Positions 1 to 11,305 of a DNA stretch of 37,582 bases are shown here, piece after piece. Source of the DNA: Deltaproteobacteria bacterium (GTDB lineage: Bacteria > Bdellovibrionota_C > UBA2361 > JAFLCA01). The notes below the pieces were generated by a model. The model was not told where the DNA came from and made no database searches. It saw only the letters and a program-made list of their open reading frames with translations. The translations under genes and the position numbers were made by a program. The stretch lies in the NCBI GenBank assembly GCA_017302875.1, contig JAFLCA010000011.1:1-37582 (forward strand), given 5' to 3'. The stretch's first letter is position 1; every line of letters starts with the position of its first letter.

Positions 1-4
1 TGCG

Positions 5-56
5 TTACGATTCTTCCGAGGAACGAAGAAAACGTCGCAACCTCACGGCAGCCCAG
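5..56. repeat. Degenerate direct repeat, copy A
   Basis: This segment starts TTACGATTCTTCCGAGG and can be aligned by eye with 166-215, which starts TTACGATCCCTCTGGGA, at roughly 70 percent identity over about 50 bases with one or two gaps. The two copies lie about 161 bases apart. It is read as part of an old intergenic repeat family rather than a gene. Confidence 0.4.
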
Positions 57-165
57 TCTTGTCATTGCGAGCGGAAAATCTGCACCACTATTGACCCAGC
101 CATAACCGCAGCGCGGCAATCCCCCGATCAGGATCCACTGATACCCCTTGCTCCACTGAACTTCG

Positions 166-215
166 TTACGATCCCTCTGGGAAAAGAAGAACACGTTGTA
201 GCCTGCGACAGCGGC
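166..215. repeat. Degenerate direct repeat, copy B
   Basis: Second copy of the repeat at 5-56. The best conserved blocks are TTACGAT, GAAGAA, ACGT and the CAGC near the end. The copies are too diverged for a recent duplication. Confidence 0.4.
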
Positions 216-314
216 ATGTTCTCCAATGCAGAGAGCCGAATTAGTTAGCTGACTCAGATTCCTATGGCAGTTAGCCGAACTCGCCTTGCCGGGTTCCTTG
301 CCTGTCCTCTTTTC

Positions 315-1109
315 TTACAACCCGGCAGGAATAAGCGCATGCATCTGCGAATGCAGCTCGCTATTCGACGCCACGATTCGACGTTCGGGAAATACATAGG
401 GTTCATTTCGGACACTGCGCACGATGCAGCCCGCCTCCTGTGCGATCAACGTTCCAGCTACCTGATCCTCGAGGCTGCTATCGATACTAACCAATGCATC
501 AATTCCGCCGCAGGCGAGCAAGCACCAGTCCAGAGCCGGTGACCACATCACTAAACAGCGGCGAACATTTTTCTGCACAGCCTCTAGCACTTGCGGCGCT
601 GAGTTATCAGAAGCCTCTCCAACATAACCGCGCTCGAATGCGCAGACGGCCTGCGAAAGCGTGGATACTCGCGATGGTGAGAGGCGTTGCTCATCTAGAT
701 ACGCACCCCCGCCCTTTACGGCGTGAAAGAACTGTCGAGAAATTGGGTTATAGACTACCCCCAGTACTATTTCGTCTCGGCGCAGCAAACCGATCGAAAC
801 CGAAAAGTACGGCAGCTTGGCAAAAAAGTTGTTGGTGCCGTCAAGGGGATCGACATACCAGCAGTATTCACTTTGCGAATCTAGATGCCCGGCTTCCTCA
901 GAATAAATTGAGTGCGAGGGGCATTGTCGGCGAATGTGCCGCAGAATTATTTCTTCACTGAGCTTATCTTCGGCAAGGCCGATATCGTGACTGCTCTTAA
1001 AGCTGCCCTCACTTGTCACACCGAATCGGGACGCCAAGAATTCGCCGGCTTCCAAGGCAGCAGCCTTGGCAACCCCTAGCAGAACTGAGTGAGGGCGCGT
1101 CGATTGCAT
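315..1109 (-). CDS. Inositol monophosphatase family protein
   Basis: A 264-residue cytoplasmic phosphatase of the IMPase/FIG superfamily (SuhB, CysQ and archaeal IMPase/FBPase relatives), which hydrolyses a sugar, inositol or nucleotide phosphate with Mg2+. Visible metal-binding motifs are S-E-E (residues about 70-72) and D-P-L-D-G-T (87-92). The C-terminal motif, usually WD-x-A-A-G, appears as E-D-Q-V-A-G, which keeps the aspartate. Length is normal for the family. The frame stays open up to 1235, but that extension would run through most of the tautomerase gene, so the ATG at 1109 is chosen. It lies one base after the tautomerase stop, which implies co-transcription and coupling. The exact substrate cannot be told from sequence. 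Confidence 0.85.
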   Translation of the reverse strand: MQSTRPHSVLLGVAKAAALEAGEFLASRFGVTSEGSFKSSHDIGLAEDKLSEEIILRHIRRQCPSHSIYSEEAGHLDSQSEYCWYVDPLDGTNNFFAKLPYFSVSIGLLRRDEIVLGVVYNPISRQFFHAVKGGGAYLDEQRLSPSRVSTLSQAVCAFERGYVGEASDNSAPQVLEAVQKNVRRCLVMWSPALDWCLLACGGIDALVSIDSSLEDQVAGTLIAQEAGCIVRSVRNEPYVFPERRIVASNSELHSQMHALIPAGL

Positions 1110-1110
1110 G

Positions 1111-1317
1111 CTATTTTGCAGCAGCTTTCTTGTCGCGATCCGAAAGGAGCTCCGCTCCGACAGCCCAATTATCACGCGACACTTCATCGAACACGATGTA
1201 GGTTCGCGCACGCGGTTTATCAGCGACCTTTTCAAGTGTGTCGCAGATGCCCTCGGAAATTTGTCGCTTTTGGTCCATCGTCAAACTACCGCCCACCTGA
1301 ACTAGTACGTAAGGCAT
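1111..1317 (-). CDS. Small tautomerase family protein (4-oxalocrotonate tautomerase-like)
   Basis: A 68-residue protein beginning M-P-Y-V-L-V-Q-V. After methionine removal the N-terminal proline would be the general base typical of the 4-oxalocrotonate tautomerase superfamily. The pattern of two beta strands around a helix (QKRQISEGICDTLEKV) and the later strand YIVFDEV fits a one-domain tautomerase, and 60-80 residues is the usual size. A GAGGA sequence lies just upstream of the ATG. The C-terminal tail is lysine- and alanine-rich. It is the first gene of a two-gene unit with the downstream phosphatase, one base apart. The natural substrate is unknown. Confidence 0.85.
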   Translation of the reverse strand: MPYVLVQVGGSLTMDQKRQISEGICDTLEKVADKPRARTYIVFDEVSRDNWAVGAELLSDRDKKAAAK

Positions 1318-1380
1318 ACATCCTCATGCAATATTGAATAGCTACTTGTCAGATCAGTATCGTGAGAATGGGAGCAATGT

Positions 1381-2829
1381 CTAGGGCTGGTTGGAGTCTG
1401 CCTCTAACGGCTTCGGCCGCATCTGCGTGATCAGGCCCGGTAGCTGCTCCGTGATTTGCTCCAAGGTCAAATCCAAGAAGCTAGAACTACTTCTCAGTGT
1501 AGAGACCTTCAATATCTGCGCAGCCACCATCGATTCAAGCAGACTGTCCATTGGCAAGGCCAAGCGCGCCACCTTCAGATTGCCGCTAGGCAACTCGTCA
1601 AATCCATCGAACCTAAGCATGGCTTCGTGAAAACCCATCAGGCGGCGGTCCACTTCGTCCGGCGTATCCTGGCCGCTGGAAGTCAGCTCCGAAAAGTCAT
1701 CCGGCTCTAAATCCAAGCCATCGTCCCCGTCCCAGCGCTGATGCTCGGGACGCTCGTCGCGCTCGTATCGGCCACGCTCGTCAGGGCGATGGGAGCCTTC
1801 TACGTCTTCATCAAGATCCATTTCAACCTGAAGCCGTTCCCACTGTTGCTGTAAGATATCCTCCGCTTTCTTTCCTTCGATACGTTCAGTCAGGCGGTTA
1901 AGCTCAGCTTGCCCACGTGACTGATCTTGCCAATGACGATCGCCAAAGAACCAGACAACGCTATCTTTCACGAAGCGCTCAGGGCGTAGCCGGGACACAT
2001 TATTAGTTACGATTATTCTCGCCTCAGGATAGCCCGCTCCCTGTATCCATTTCTTCAGGTAGGCAGCCGCGCGCGTTTCGCCGTCCTTGCTCTCATGAAG
2101 CATGTGAAAGGGGGCATGTTCATGCAAACAACGTGAGTCAACAACAATGCGATCCGGAACCGCCTCTCGGAACGCTCGTTTCAACACCATCTGAAAACGC
2201 GCACGGTGCGCATTCAGGTATGCTCGCAGAAAGGGCCCCTTGGTCTCGGGGACTTCGACTTCAAAGGGGGTGAGAATCCCAAGCTCTTTGCAAATAATTC
2301 GAAGGCAGCAACCAGAAAAAATATTATCGAGGTAGCTGGGAGAAAAACTGCCACAGGAAAGACTGCCGGCCATGGTGCTACTTACCGTGCGATCTGCGAA
2401 AACGACTGCATCAGAAAAGAGTGTCTTCTGCTTCAAGAGCTCGGCTCGGATCACCGTAGTCTGAGTATCAGACGGAAAGCTGTAGATGAGCACCGCTTGG
2501 CCGCGTGCTTCTAATACTTTCCGCAGCGCGTCAACGTACCCTTCATACAGTCCGTTCTCTCGAAATATAAATGCTATCGGCGGCTGAGGAATCGGGCATA
2601 GCGGCAGCGTTACTGGAGTTGGGTCGCTTTCATTCGTAGGGCTAGCGACGTCGGAAGTTTCACGATGCGGCAGTTCACCATTCGAGTGGATTGGAGATTC
2701 CTGGTGCGCCTGCCCATTCGGCGACAAAGGCTCGAGCCTCGACTCTGTTCCCTCTCGCGCCAAGCGCAGCGCTGCAGGAGAAGGATCCGGTTCAGGACTC
2801 GGATTTGGTATGGCGCCAGAAACTAACAC
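1381..2829 (-). CDS. Unrecognised protein with proline-rich N-terminus and acidic linker
   Basis: A 482-residue protein that I do not recognise. The first about 85 residues are rich in Pro, Ser and Glu and probably disordered. Residues about 85-300 look like a folded alpha/beta region: the hydrophobic strand PPIAFIFREN, then strands AVLIYSF, DAVVFADR, RIVVDSR and RIIVTNN. Next comes a highly charged stretch (EDVEGSHRPDERGRYERDERPEH), and then a helical C-terminus. There is no signal peptide or membrane helix. Start choice: a TTG at 2835 abuts AGGAG, whereas the in-frame GTG at 2829 sits six bases after the same AGGAG, so GTG 2829 is preferred. It is separated from the tautomerase gene by 63 bases and may share its transcript. 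Confidence 0.7.
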   Translation of the reverse strand: MLVSGAIPNPSPEPDPSPAALRLAREGTESRLEPLSPNGQAHQESPIHSNGELPHRETSDVASPTNESDPTPVTLPLCPIPQPPIAFIFRENGLYEGYVDALRKVLEARGQAVLIYSFPSDTQTTVIRAELLKQKTLFSDAVVFADRTVSSTMAGSLSCGSFSPSYLDNIFSGCCLRIICKELGILTPFEVEVPETKGPFLRAYLNAHRARFQMVLKRAFREAVPDRIVVDSRCLHEHAPFHMLHESKDGETRAAAYLKKWIQGAGYPEARIIVTNNVSRLRPERFVKDSVVWFFGDRHWQDQSRGQAELNRLTERIEGKKAEDILQQQWERLQVEMDLDEDVEGSHRPDERGRYERDERPEHQRWDGDDGLDLEPDDFSELTSSGQDTPDEVDRRLMGFHEAMLRFDGFDELPSGNLKVARLALPMDSLLESMVAAQILKVSTLRSSSSFLDLTLEQITEQLPGLITQMRPKPLEADSNQP

Positions 2830-3008
2830 CCGCAACTCCTAGGTGTGAAAGAGCAAACAGCCTTTCGTGGAAATGGATACGATCAGAAGAAGATATCTGA
2901 CCTTCAAAAGTCGCTATATTACTCCTTTCGAGAAGCTTGGAAAGGCAGAAAGGCTTAGGTCAGTTGCAAACAGGATAAGCGGGTGAATTTTCTAAACTTC
3001 TGGGGAAA

Positions 3009-4151
3009 CTAATACTTCTTCATGTGTGGATCAATCTGATCCGCCCAGGCTAATACACCACCCTGAAGGTTCTTGAGATTAGTGAAGCCAAACTTCTCCT
3101 GCAGCATTTCCACCGCACGCTGACTGCGCCCGCCGCTGCGGCAATATACAATCACTTCTTTATCGCGCGGAATGTCGTTGGCCTGTGAAGCAAGCGCTGC
3201 CAGCGGAATATGCGATCCACCAAGAGAGGCGATTTCACGTTCGAAGGCCTCTCTCACGTCCACCAAATGGAGGTCTTCTTTATTCTGCAACTTCTCGCTG
3301 AGTTCTTTAACGCTGATTACTTTTACCGGGCTCATCGCTTTATTCCTACAGACTAGGGAGTAGGCGGCATCATCGAGTATTACGGTCGACTGGGCAAGCT
3401 TTTCATCTCGCACAAAGCGTACATATGAAATTATTCCTGTCAGCCCGTCAAAGCACAGCAACTTTCCGCTCAGCGCCTCTCCTACCCCACTCAGCAGCTT
3501 AAGAGTCTCTAGCGCCTGAAAGCTACCGATGATTCCGGCTAAAGCGCCAAGCACCCCGGCTTCGGAGCAACTTGGAGCTTGCTCGGGAGAGGGCGGCTCT
3601 GGAAAAAGACAGCGATAGGTCGGCCCGCGCTGTTGCCCCTGCTTAAGATTAAAAACAGAAAGTTGCCCTTCAAATTTGAGAATAGATGCGGCGACAAATG
3701 GCTTATCAAGTACGACACAAGCATCATTGATTAAATATCTGGTAGCGAAATTATCGCTGCCGTCAATTACAACATCAAAGTTCCGAATGATGCGCTCGGC
3801 ATTGTCTGCCCGCAGGCGTTCGTTGAAAATCTCGACATCGACATGCGGATTCAGTTCTCGCAAACGCTTGGCGGCCTGTTCCGTTTTCAATGTCCCGATT
3901 TCAGCGCTCGAGAATAATATCTGTCGCTGTAAATTACTCTCTTCGACGCGGTCATCATCAACAATTCCCAGCGTCCCCACACCAGCCGCAGCAAGGTACA
4001 GAAGCGCCGGCGCTCCCAGGCCGCCGGCTCCGACGACCAGCACGCGCGCACTCTTTAGACGTTGCTGTGCCTCGACGCCGAAGCCTGGCAAAGCGAGATG
4101 TCGGCTATAGCGCTGCATTTCTGCAGAGGTAAGCATACTCGGCACCTTCAT
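3009..4151 (-). CDS. thiF: ThiF/MoeB-type adenylyltransferase fused to a rhodanese domain
   Basis: A 380-residue E1-like enzyme that should adenylate the C-terminal Gly-Gly of ThiS so that it can accept sulfur for thiazole synthesis. The N-terminal domain has G-A-G-G-L-G (41-46) for ATP, an R-Q-I-L segment, and a conserved Cys in P-S-C-S-E-A-G-V. The C-terminal about 100 residues form a rhodanese domain with active loop C-R-S-G-G-R-S (Cys about 337), presumably carrying the persulfide sulfur. The zinc cysteines of E. coli MoeB/ThiF are largely missing: T-Y-R-C replaces C-x-x-C, and no later C-x-x-C is seen. The ATG at 4151 overlaps the thiH stop as ATGA, so the upstream alternative at 4181 is rejected. 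It is the last gene of the thi operon. A MoeB role is possible, but no moa genes are nearby. Confidence 0.88.
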   Translation of the reverse strand: MKVPSMLTSAEMQRYSRHLALPGFGVEAQQRLKSARVLVVGAGGLGAPALLYLAAAGVGTLGIVDDDRVEESNLQRQILFSSAEIGTLKTEQAAKRLRELNPHVDVEIFNERLRADNAERIIRNFDVVIDGSDNFATRYLINDACVVLDKPFVAASILKFEGQLSVFNLKQGQQRGPTYRCLFPEPPSPEQAPSCSEAGVLGALAGIIGSFQALETLKLLSGVGEALSGKLLCFDGLTGIISYVRFVRDEKLAQSTVILDDAAYSLVCRNKAMSPVKVISVKELSEKLQNKEDLHLVDVREAFEREIASLGGSHIPLAALASQANDIPRDKEVIVYCRSGGRSQRAVEMLQEKFGFTNLKNLQGGVLAWADQIDPHMKKY

Positions 4152-5260
4152 CCCTGTAGGGCCCTGTCCCAATCTTTCCACACCGCTTCGTATCCTTTAC
4201 CGCGAATGGCAGCGACAACTTCTGCAGGACTGCGCTCGTCGGAAATCTCAAACTGCGCGAGCGCTTTCTTCGGCTTCGCATACCCACCGGGCTCTGTACT
4301 AGAGCCAGCGCTCATGGCCGTAATTCCTAAGGTCAGCAAATAATCTCGAAAGGTAGGATTCTCGCGAGTTGAAAGCGAAAGCTCGACATTTTCGTCAAAC
4401 AAGCGATATGCGCAAATAAGCTGCACTAGTTCGCGATCGTTCATACATCCCGCTGGCGTCTCAATGCCAGAAGCAGGCCGCAAGCGCGGAAAGGAAACTG
4501 AAAATTTTGTCTGCCAGTACTGTTTCGCCAGATAGTGCAGATGCAAAGCTACAAACCATGAGTCTGTGCGCCAATCCTCCAGACCCAGCAACGCACCTAG
4601 TCCGATCTTATGTATCCCGGCACGACCGATACGATCCGGAGTATCGAGACGATACTCAAAGTTCGATTTTCGCCCTTTCGGATGGTGCTTCTTATAATTT
4701 TCCTGATGGTAGGTTTCTTGGTACACCAGCACACTGTGTAGACCAACAGCAGCAAGCCGCCTGTATTCCGCTTCTTCAAGAGGCTGAACCTCCATCGAAA
4801 GATTCGCGAAAAAGGGGCGCACCAGTCGGAGTACTCGCTCGAAGTAGTCAATACCAACGCGGGTGCGTGCTTCTCCGCTCACTATTAATACATGCTCGTA
4901 CCCATGCTGCTTGATGACCTTCACCTCATCAAGGATAGCGGCTTCGTCTAAGGTGACTCTTTCAATTTTGTTGTTGAGACTAAACCCGCAGTACGTACAG
5001 ATATTCTGGCACTCATTTGAAACGTAGAGTGGCACATACATTTGAATAGTTTTGCCGTAGCGCTTCTGCGTGATGGCCTGACTGAGCTGCGCCATCTCCT
5101 CAAGATAAGCGGATGCGGCTGGAGAAATCAGCGCGCCAAAGTCCTCTACGCTGCGCCGTGAAACAGAGAGCGCCCGCTCGACATCGCGCGAAGTTGCTCC
5201 GTGCACGAGCTCCTTAATCTCTCGCCAATTATATTTCGCAAACGTTTCTGCAAAGCTCAT
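4148..5260 (-). CDS. thiH: 2-iminoacetate synthase ThiH
   Basis: A 370-residue radical SAM enzyme that cleaves tyrosine to p-cresol and dehydroglycine, the glycine-derived unit of the thiamine thiazole ring. The cluster motif C-Q-N-I-C-T-Y-C (Cys 84, 88 and 91) is the CX3CX2C of the radical SAM family. Length matches ThiH (about 370-380). It lies 15 bases after thiG and shares ATGA with thiF. Using ThiH rather than the oxygen-dependent glycine oxidase ThiO means that thiazole synthesis here does not need molecular oxygen, although the oxidase genes further along suggest an aerobe. Regulated with the operon by the TPP riboswitch. Confidence 0.93.
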   Translation of the reverse strand: MSFAETFAKYNWREIKELVHGATSRDVERALSVSRRSVEDFGALISPAASAYLEEMAQLSQAITQKRYGKTIQMYVPLYVSNECQNICTYCGFSLNNKIERVTLDEAAILDEVKVIKQHGYEHVLIVSGEARTRVGIDYFERVLRLVRPFFANLSMEVQPLEEAEYRRLAAVGLHSVLVYQETYHQENYKKHHPKGRKSNFEYRLDTPDRIGRAGIHKIGLGALLGLEDWRTDSWFVALHLHYLAKQYWQTKFSVSFPRLRPASGIETPAGCMNDRELVQLICAYRLFDENVELSLSTRENPTFRDYLLTLGITAMSAGSSTEPGGYAKPKKALAQFEISDERSPAEVVAAIRGKGYEAVWKDWDRALQG

Positions 5261-5275
5261 CGAACGTATTCCTGA

Positions 5276-6055
5276 TTACGGAGTACCGAGAAAGGCGGTT
5301 AGAGGGCTGGATTGCTGCGCGCGCCGGGTGCGAGCAGGCAGCTTGGCTTCATACGCGGTGCGCCCGGCTTCAACTGCCAGCCTAAAGGCGCGCGCCATCG
5401 CAACGGGGTCGCCCGCTATGGCGATCGCGGTATTCACCAGCACCGCATCGGCCCCCATCTCTAAGGCTTCAGCAGCTTGGGATGGCGCGCCAATTCCCGC
5501 ATCAACAACAACAGGTACGCGCGATTGTTCGATGATAATTTCCAGCATGGCCTTGGTTTGCAGCCCGTTATTGCTGCCAATTGGAGAACCAAGAGGCATA
5601 ACCGCAGCGGCTCCTGCCTCCTCCAAACGTTTGCACACAACCGGATCGGCACCGATATACGGCAAAACTACAAACCCAAGCTTTGCTAGCTCAGCCGTTG
5701 CAGCCAGCGTCTCAATCGGATCAGGCAGCAAGTAACGTGGATCGGGATGAATCTCCAACTTAACCCAGTTCGTACCGAAAGCTTCCTTTGCAAGCTGCGC
5801 GGCAAAAACGGCCTCTTTTGCAGTACGCGCGCCGGAGGTGTTCGGCAGCAAGTGAACGGAAGGGATCTGTAGATGCCGCAGAAGCTCATCATGTTCAGCG
5901 CCACGCTCAAGTTCAACTCTCTTTAAGGCGACGGTCACGAGCTCTGAGCCGGAACTTTCTACCGCCTCGCGCATGATTTGCGGCGAGGCAAACTTGCCCG
6001 TGCCAAGGAAAAGCCGCGACCCCAGTATCCTATCCGCGATAGTAAAAGCATTCAT
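5276..6055 (-). CDS. thiG: Thiazole synthase ThiG
   Basis: A 259-residue TIM-barrel enzyme that forms the thiazole phosphate ring from 1-deoxyxylulose 5-phosphate, ThiS thiocarboxylate and the ThiH product. Family-typical segments are visible: S-R-L-F-L-G-T-G-K near the N-terminus, [26 protein letters not shown] and [13 protein letters not shown]. The lysine of VKLEI is the expected Schiff-base residue. Length is normal. Its ATG overlaps the thiE stop in an ATGA arrangement, so translation is probably coupled. Confidence 0.94.
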   Translation of the reverse strand: MNAFTIADRILGSRLFLGTGKFASPQIMREAVESSGSELVTVALKRVELERGAEHDELLRHLQIPSVHLLPNTSGARTAKEAVFAAQLAKEAFGTNWVKLEIHPDPRYLLPDPIETLAATAELAKLGFVVLPYIGADPVVCKRLEEAGAAAVMPLGSPIGSNNGLQTKAMLEIIIEQSRVPVVVDAGIGAPSQAAEALEMGADAVLVNTAIAIAGDPVAMARAFRLAVEAGRTAYEAKLPARTRRAQQSSPLTAFLGTP

Positions 6056-6730
6056 ACAAAAGCCTCACTCAGTTGTCCTGCAAACAAATTCGCACTTTTC
6101 TCAATCGAAGCCGCTCTACCAATTGCACCTGACACGGCGACACCATATACGCCGCAATCCACAAGAGCCTTTAGATCTCCAAGCTCAATGCCTCCGACTG
6201 CGATTATGGGAACACTTTTTCTTCGACGCGCGGCAGCTCTGACAATCTCGCCAATTCCGGCAATGCCTAAGATGGGACTGAGCTCTTTCTTCGTTGACGT
6301 AAAACGGAAAGGGCCAACACCGATATAGTCCGCACCTTCTTCGATCAGCCGTTCGAGATCCTCGGCAGTATTAGCCGTGCCCCCGATAACTACACGGTGG
6401 CCGAGCACTCGACGCGCTTCTGAAACTGCGCAGTCGCTCCTCCCAAGATGCACTCCGTATGCGCCAACTTTCTTAGCAACTTCGACGTTATCATTCACAA
6501 TTAATCGCGCAGCGTTCGCATCACATGTGGCCTTCACCTCCTGCGCAATGCGAAGCCATTCGGCAAGCGATTTGTCCTTTGTTCGCAGCTGCACCAAGCG
6601 CACTCCGCCCCGACAGCCCTGCGCCGCCATCTCGGCATGCGACAACTGCGCATCATCGTAGGTGATGAAGTGTAAACGCGGCAGAGCAATGGCTCCATGC
6701 CCAAGCCGCTCCTCATCTGTGAAAGCCTGG

Positions 6731-6738
<8 letters not shown>
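6052..6738 (-). CDS. thiE: Thiamine-phosphate synthase ThiE
   Basis: A 228-residue TIM-barrel enzyme that joins hydroxymethylpyrimidine diphosphate and thiazole phosphate into thiamine phosphate. Recognisable segments are V-Q-L-R-T-K (family K after R), [25 protein letters not shown] and I-I-A-V-G-G-I near the C-terminus. Length is standard. The start overlaps the thiD stop by eight bases and its stop overlaps the thiG start by four, so it is tightly embedded in the operon. Confidence 0.92.
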
Positions 6739-9571
<2,833 letters not shown>

Positions 9572-9669
9572 GATGCTCTCCTGCGTTGAAGAACGCGACA
9601 CAATGGAATACGGTATATGCGCAGGGAGAGTGAGAACTGAAAGCAAGGAAGAATTTGAAGTCCTTCCCG

Positions 9670-9754
9670 ACCTTTTACCTTCGGCAGCATTATCTGCATC
9701 AGGTTCAAAGGGTGTAATCTCAGCCCGAGAAAAAATCTCGAGCACCCCCAAGGC
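9670..9754 (-). promoter_or_regulatory. TPP riboswitch (THI element)
   Basis: Read on the minus strand, the aptamer has the conserved core of the THI box: GGGGTGC (about 9743-9749), a short hairpin CGAGA/TCTCG, CTGAGA (complement of 9718-9723), ACCCTTTGAACC, and CCTGATGCAGATAATGC (complement of 9687-9703), closed by AAGG near 9678. The flanking CCTT/AAGG strands can form P1. It lies directly upstream of thiS and should turn the seven-gene operon off when thiamine diphosphate is plentiful. No clear intrinsic terminator with a U-tract follows, so control may act on thiS translation initiation (inference). Confidence 0.95.
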
Positions 9755-9808
9755 ATACTCTACATTCAGAAATGTTTCCGAATGAAGCTAGGTGATAGCA
9801 TACGGCCT

Positions 9809-10537
9809 ATGAGAATCCAAGCACAATGCAGACTGACCCTGATTATCTTTATTCTTCTATGCTGTGTGGGCTGTCATGCCACACGCACGCCTCCTCATCA
9901 CGGATGCTTTAATCCGGTACCGACGCCTCCGGGATCGCAACTACAACAGCCTTGGGTATATCAACTGCGCTGGCCGCTCGCTCGTAACACGGGCAGTCTG
10001 CAAGCGATCTCATCATTTGCCCGGCGCGGCTTACCGCTCCTAGAAGTCGAGGCCGGCACACGCAGCTTTTATCCCTCTGCAATCAGGGCGGTGCGCGGCT
10101 TTCCGACAGCATTGGTGTTGCGCTTCGCTGACGAATCGCCGCAGGTAGTGGCTCGTGCAATCGAGCTCGCCGAAAGCACTAACGTAGGAAATCAAATCGT
10201 CGTGCAAACTCAGTCTCTGGCAACAGCTCGCTTTGTGCGTCATTTCTATCCGGAAATCGCCATACTCATTCGCTGTGATAGCCCGGCACAAGCGCAGGAA
10301 GCGCTAACCGTACAACCATCGCCGAACGTCATATTTCTTGATTTTCCTTGGGACAGCGAAGGTCTTATCCAACAGATTCATGAAGCCGGTGCCGCGGTCG
10401 CCATGAGTGCTGCATCGGAGAGCCAGGATAATCCGCAACGCTGGAATCAGCTCATGGATCTAGGCGTTGATATTGTCTACACCAATCAACCCGAAAACTT
10501 TACGCGCTCAATTCCAAGAGCCTGCGCTGCAAAGTAA
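9809..10537 (+). CDS. Lipoprotein with degenerate GDPD-like TIM-barrel domain
   Basis: A 242-residue predicted lipoprotein. The N-terminus has a hydrophobic stretch (LTLIIFILLCC) ending in C-V-G-C, a loose lipobox with Cys about 22. The rest resembles the second half of a glycerophosphodiester phosphodiesterase barrel: alternating strands such as IVVQTQSL, IAILIRCD and VIFLDFPW, and the end motif G-V-D-I-V-Y-T-N-Q-P-E-N-F, close to GVDGIITDYP. The N-terminal catalytic HRG motif is not present, so enzyme activity is doubtful. An earlier ATG at 9782 is also possible; neither start has an ideal ribosome site. It is divergent from the thi operon, and its 5' end lies close to the riboswitch. Confidence 0.65.
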   Translation: MRIQAQCRLTLIIFILLCCVGCHATRTPPHHGCFNPVPTPPGSQLQQPWVYQLRWPLARNTGSLQAISSFARRGLPLLEVEAGTRSFYPSAIRAVRGFPTALVLRFADESPQVVARAIELAESTNVGNQIVVQTQSLATARFVRHFYPEIAILIRCDSPAQAQEALTVQPSPNVIFLDFPWDSEGLIQQIHEAGAAVAMSAASESQDNPQRWNQLMDLGVDIVYTNQPENFTRSIPRACAAK

Positions 10538-10543
10538 TCGCCT

Positions 10544-11305
10544 ATGCTGACACTGAAGCAAAAAAAGGCCGCTCTAGACGAGGTTCATGCCGCGCTCGCG
10601 AAGGCCTCGCGCAGTGCGCCAACCAACCCAGAACGGATCAAGAAGTATATGAATTCGCAGCTCTCATTCTTTGGGCTGAGCGTACCGCTGCAGCGCAAAG
10701 TACACGGGGCAGGATTCTCATTTCTTGATGAGAGCCCGAGTGCAGTCCTGGAAACCTGGGATTATATTTGGAACACCTCGGACAATTTCGAAGTAATGAC
10801 CCAGCCGCTTTTCTATTACGGGCATCCGTCTCGTGCGACGCTTCTTCCTTCCGCCTGGCCGGTGATTTCAAAGTGGAGCACGCGCATAGAAAATTGGGCG
10901 CACTCGGATGGTCTCTCGAGTATCTACGTGAAAATTATCGAGAGTAATCCTGCTCGAATTTGGCCGACTCTTCAGCGCTGGAATAAAAGCAAACTACCGT
11001 GGCTACGTCGTCAGTCCATCGTCAGCATCCACTACTACAGCTCAGCGCGAAAGTCGGTACAACCCTTCGAGAAGGCAATCCCGCTCGTAAAGAATTTGCT
11101 GCACGACGAGCATTACTACGTCCAGAAAGGCGTCGGTTGGACACTACGCGAACTAAGTAATGTGCACGCGGAAAAAACGAAAAACTTCCTGACGCAACAT
11201 GCGGCGCTCATTAGTCCAGCCGCATTTAGTGCTGCTATTGAGAAGCTTTCAGATCGTGAAAAAGCAGCGCTTAAGAAGCTACGCAGCCTCCGCCGCTCGC
11301 GGTGA
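10544..11305 (+). CDS. DNA alkylation repair protein, AlkD-like HEAT-repeat family
   Basis: A 253-residue helical protein of the AlkD/AlkC-like glycosylase family, which removes bulky N3/N7-alkylated purines without base flipping. Family landmarks are W-D-Y-I-W-N near residue 72, E-N-W-A-H-S-D-G-L (N117, W118, D122), L-P-W-L-R-R-Q-S-I-V, and Y-Y-V-Q-K-G-V-G-W-T-L-R-E-L near the C-terminus. These correspond to the aromatic and Asp-bearing cleft of AlkD. Length is typical. It starts seven bases after the lipoprotein stop, so the two may form a small operon. Its 3' end overlaps the convergent nhaA by 27 bases. Confidence 0.85.
   Translation: MLTLKQKKAALDEVHAALAKASRSAPTNPERIKKYMNSQLSFFGLSVPLQRKVHGAGFSFLDESPSAVLETWDYIWNTSDNFEVMTQPLFYYGHPSRATLLPSAWPVISKWSTRIENWAHSDGLSSIYVKIIESNPARIWPTLQRWNKSKLPWLRRQSIVSIHYYSSARKSVQPFEKAIPLVKNLLHDEHYYVQKGVGWTLRELSNVHAEKTKNFLTQHAALISPAAFSAAIEKLSDREKAALKKLRSLRRSR

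Larger units (their letters stand above)
1..314. other. Intergenic region with decayed repeats, no gene seen
   Basis: No convincing coding frame is visible in the 314 bases before the stop of the inositol-phosphatase gene. The stretch holds two degenerate direct copies (about 5-56 and 166-215) and, between them, a segment framed by TGTCATTGCGAG near 60 and GCGCGGCAATCC near 111. This pairing is typical of short dispersed intergenic repeats in many bacterial genomes. The reading frames through it carry stops. It is probably non-coding repeat debris downstream of the minus-strand gene that follows. Confidence 0.5.

Noticed and set aside
494..961. Plus-strand open frame of 155 codons opposite the inositol-phosphatase gene
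   Set aside because: The minus strand carries the SEE and DPLDGT motifs. The plus frame has none.
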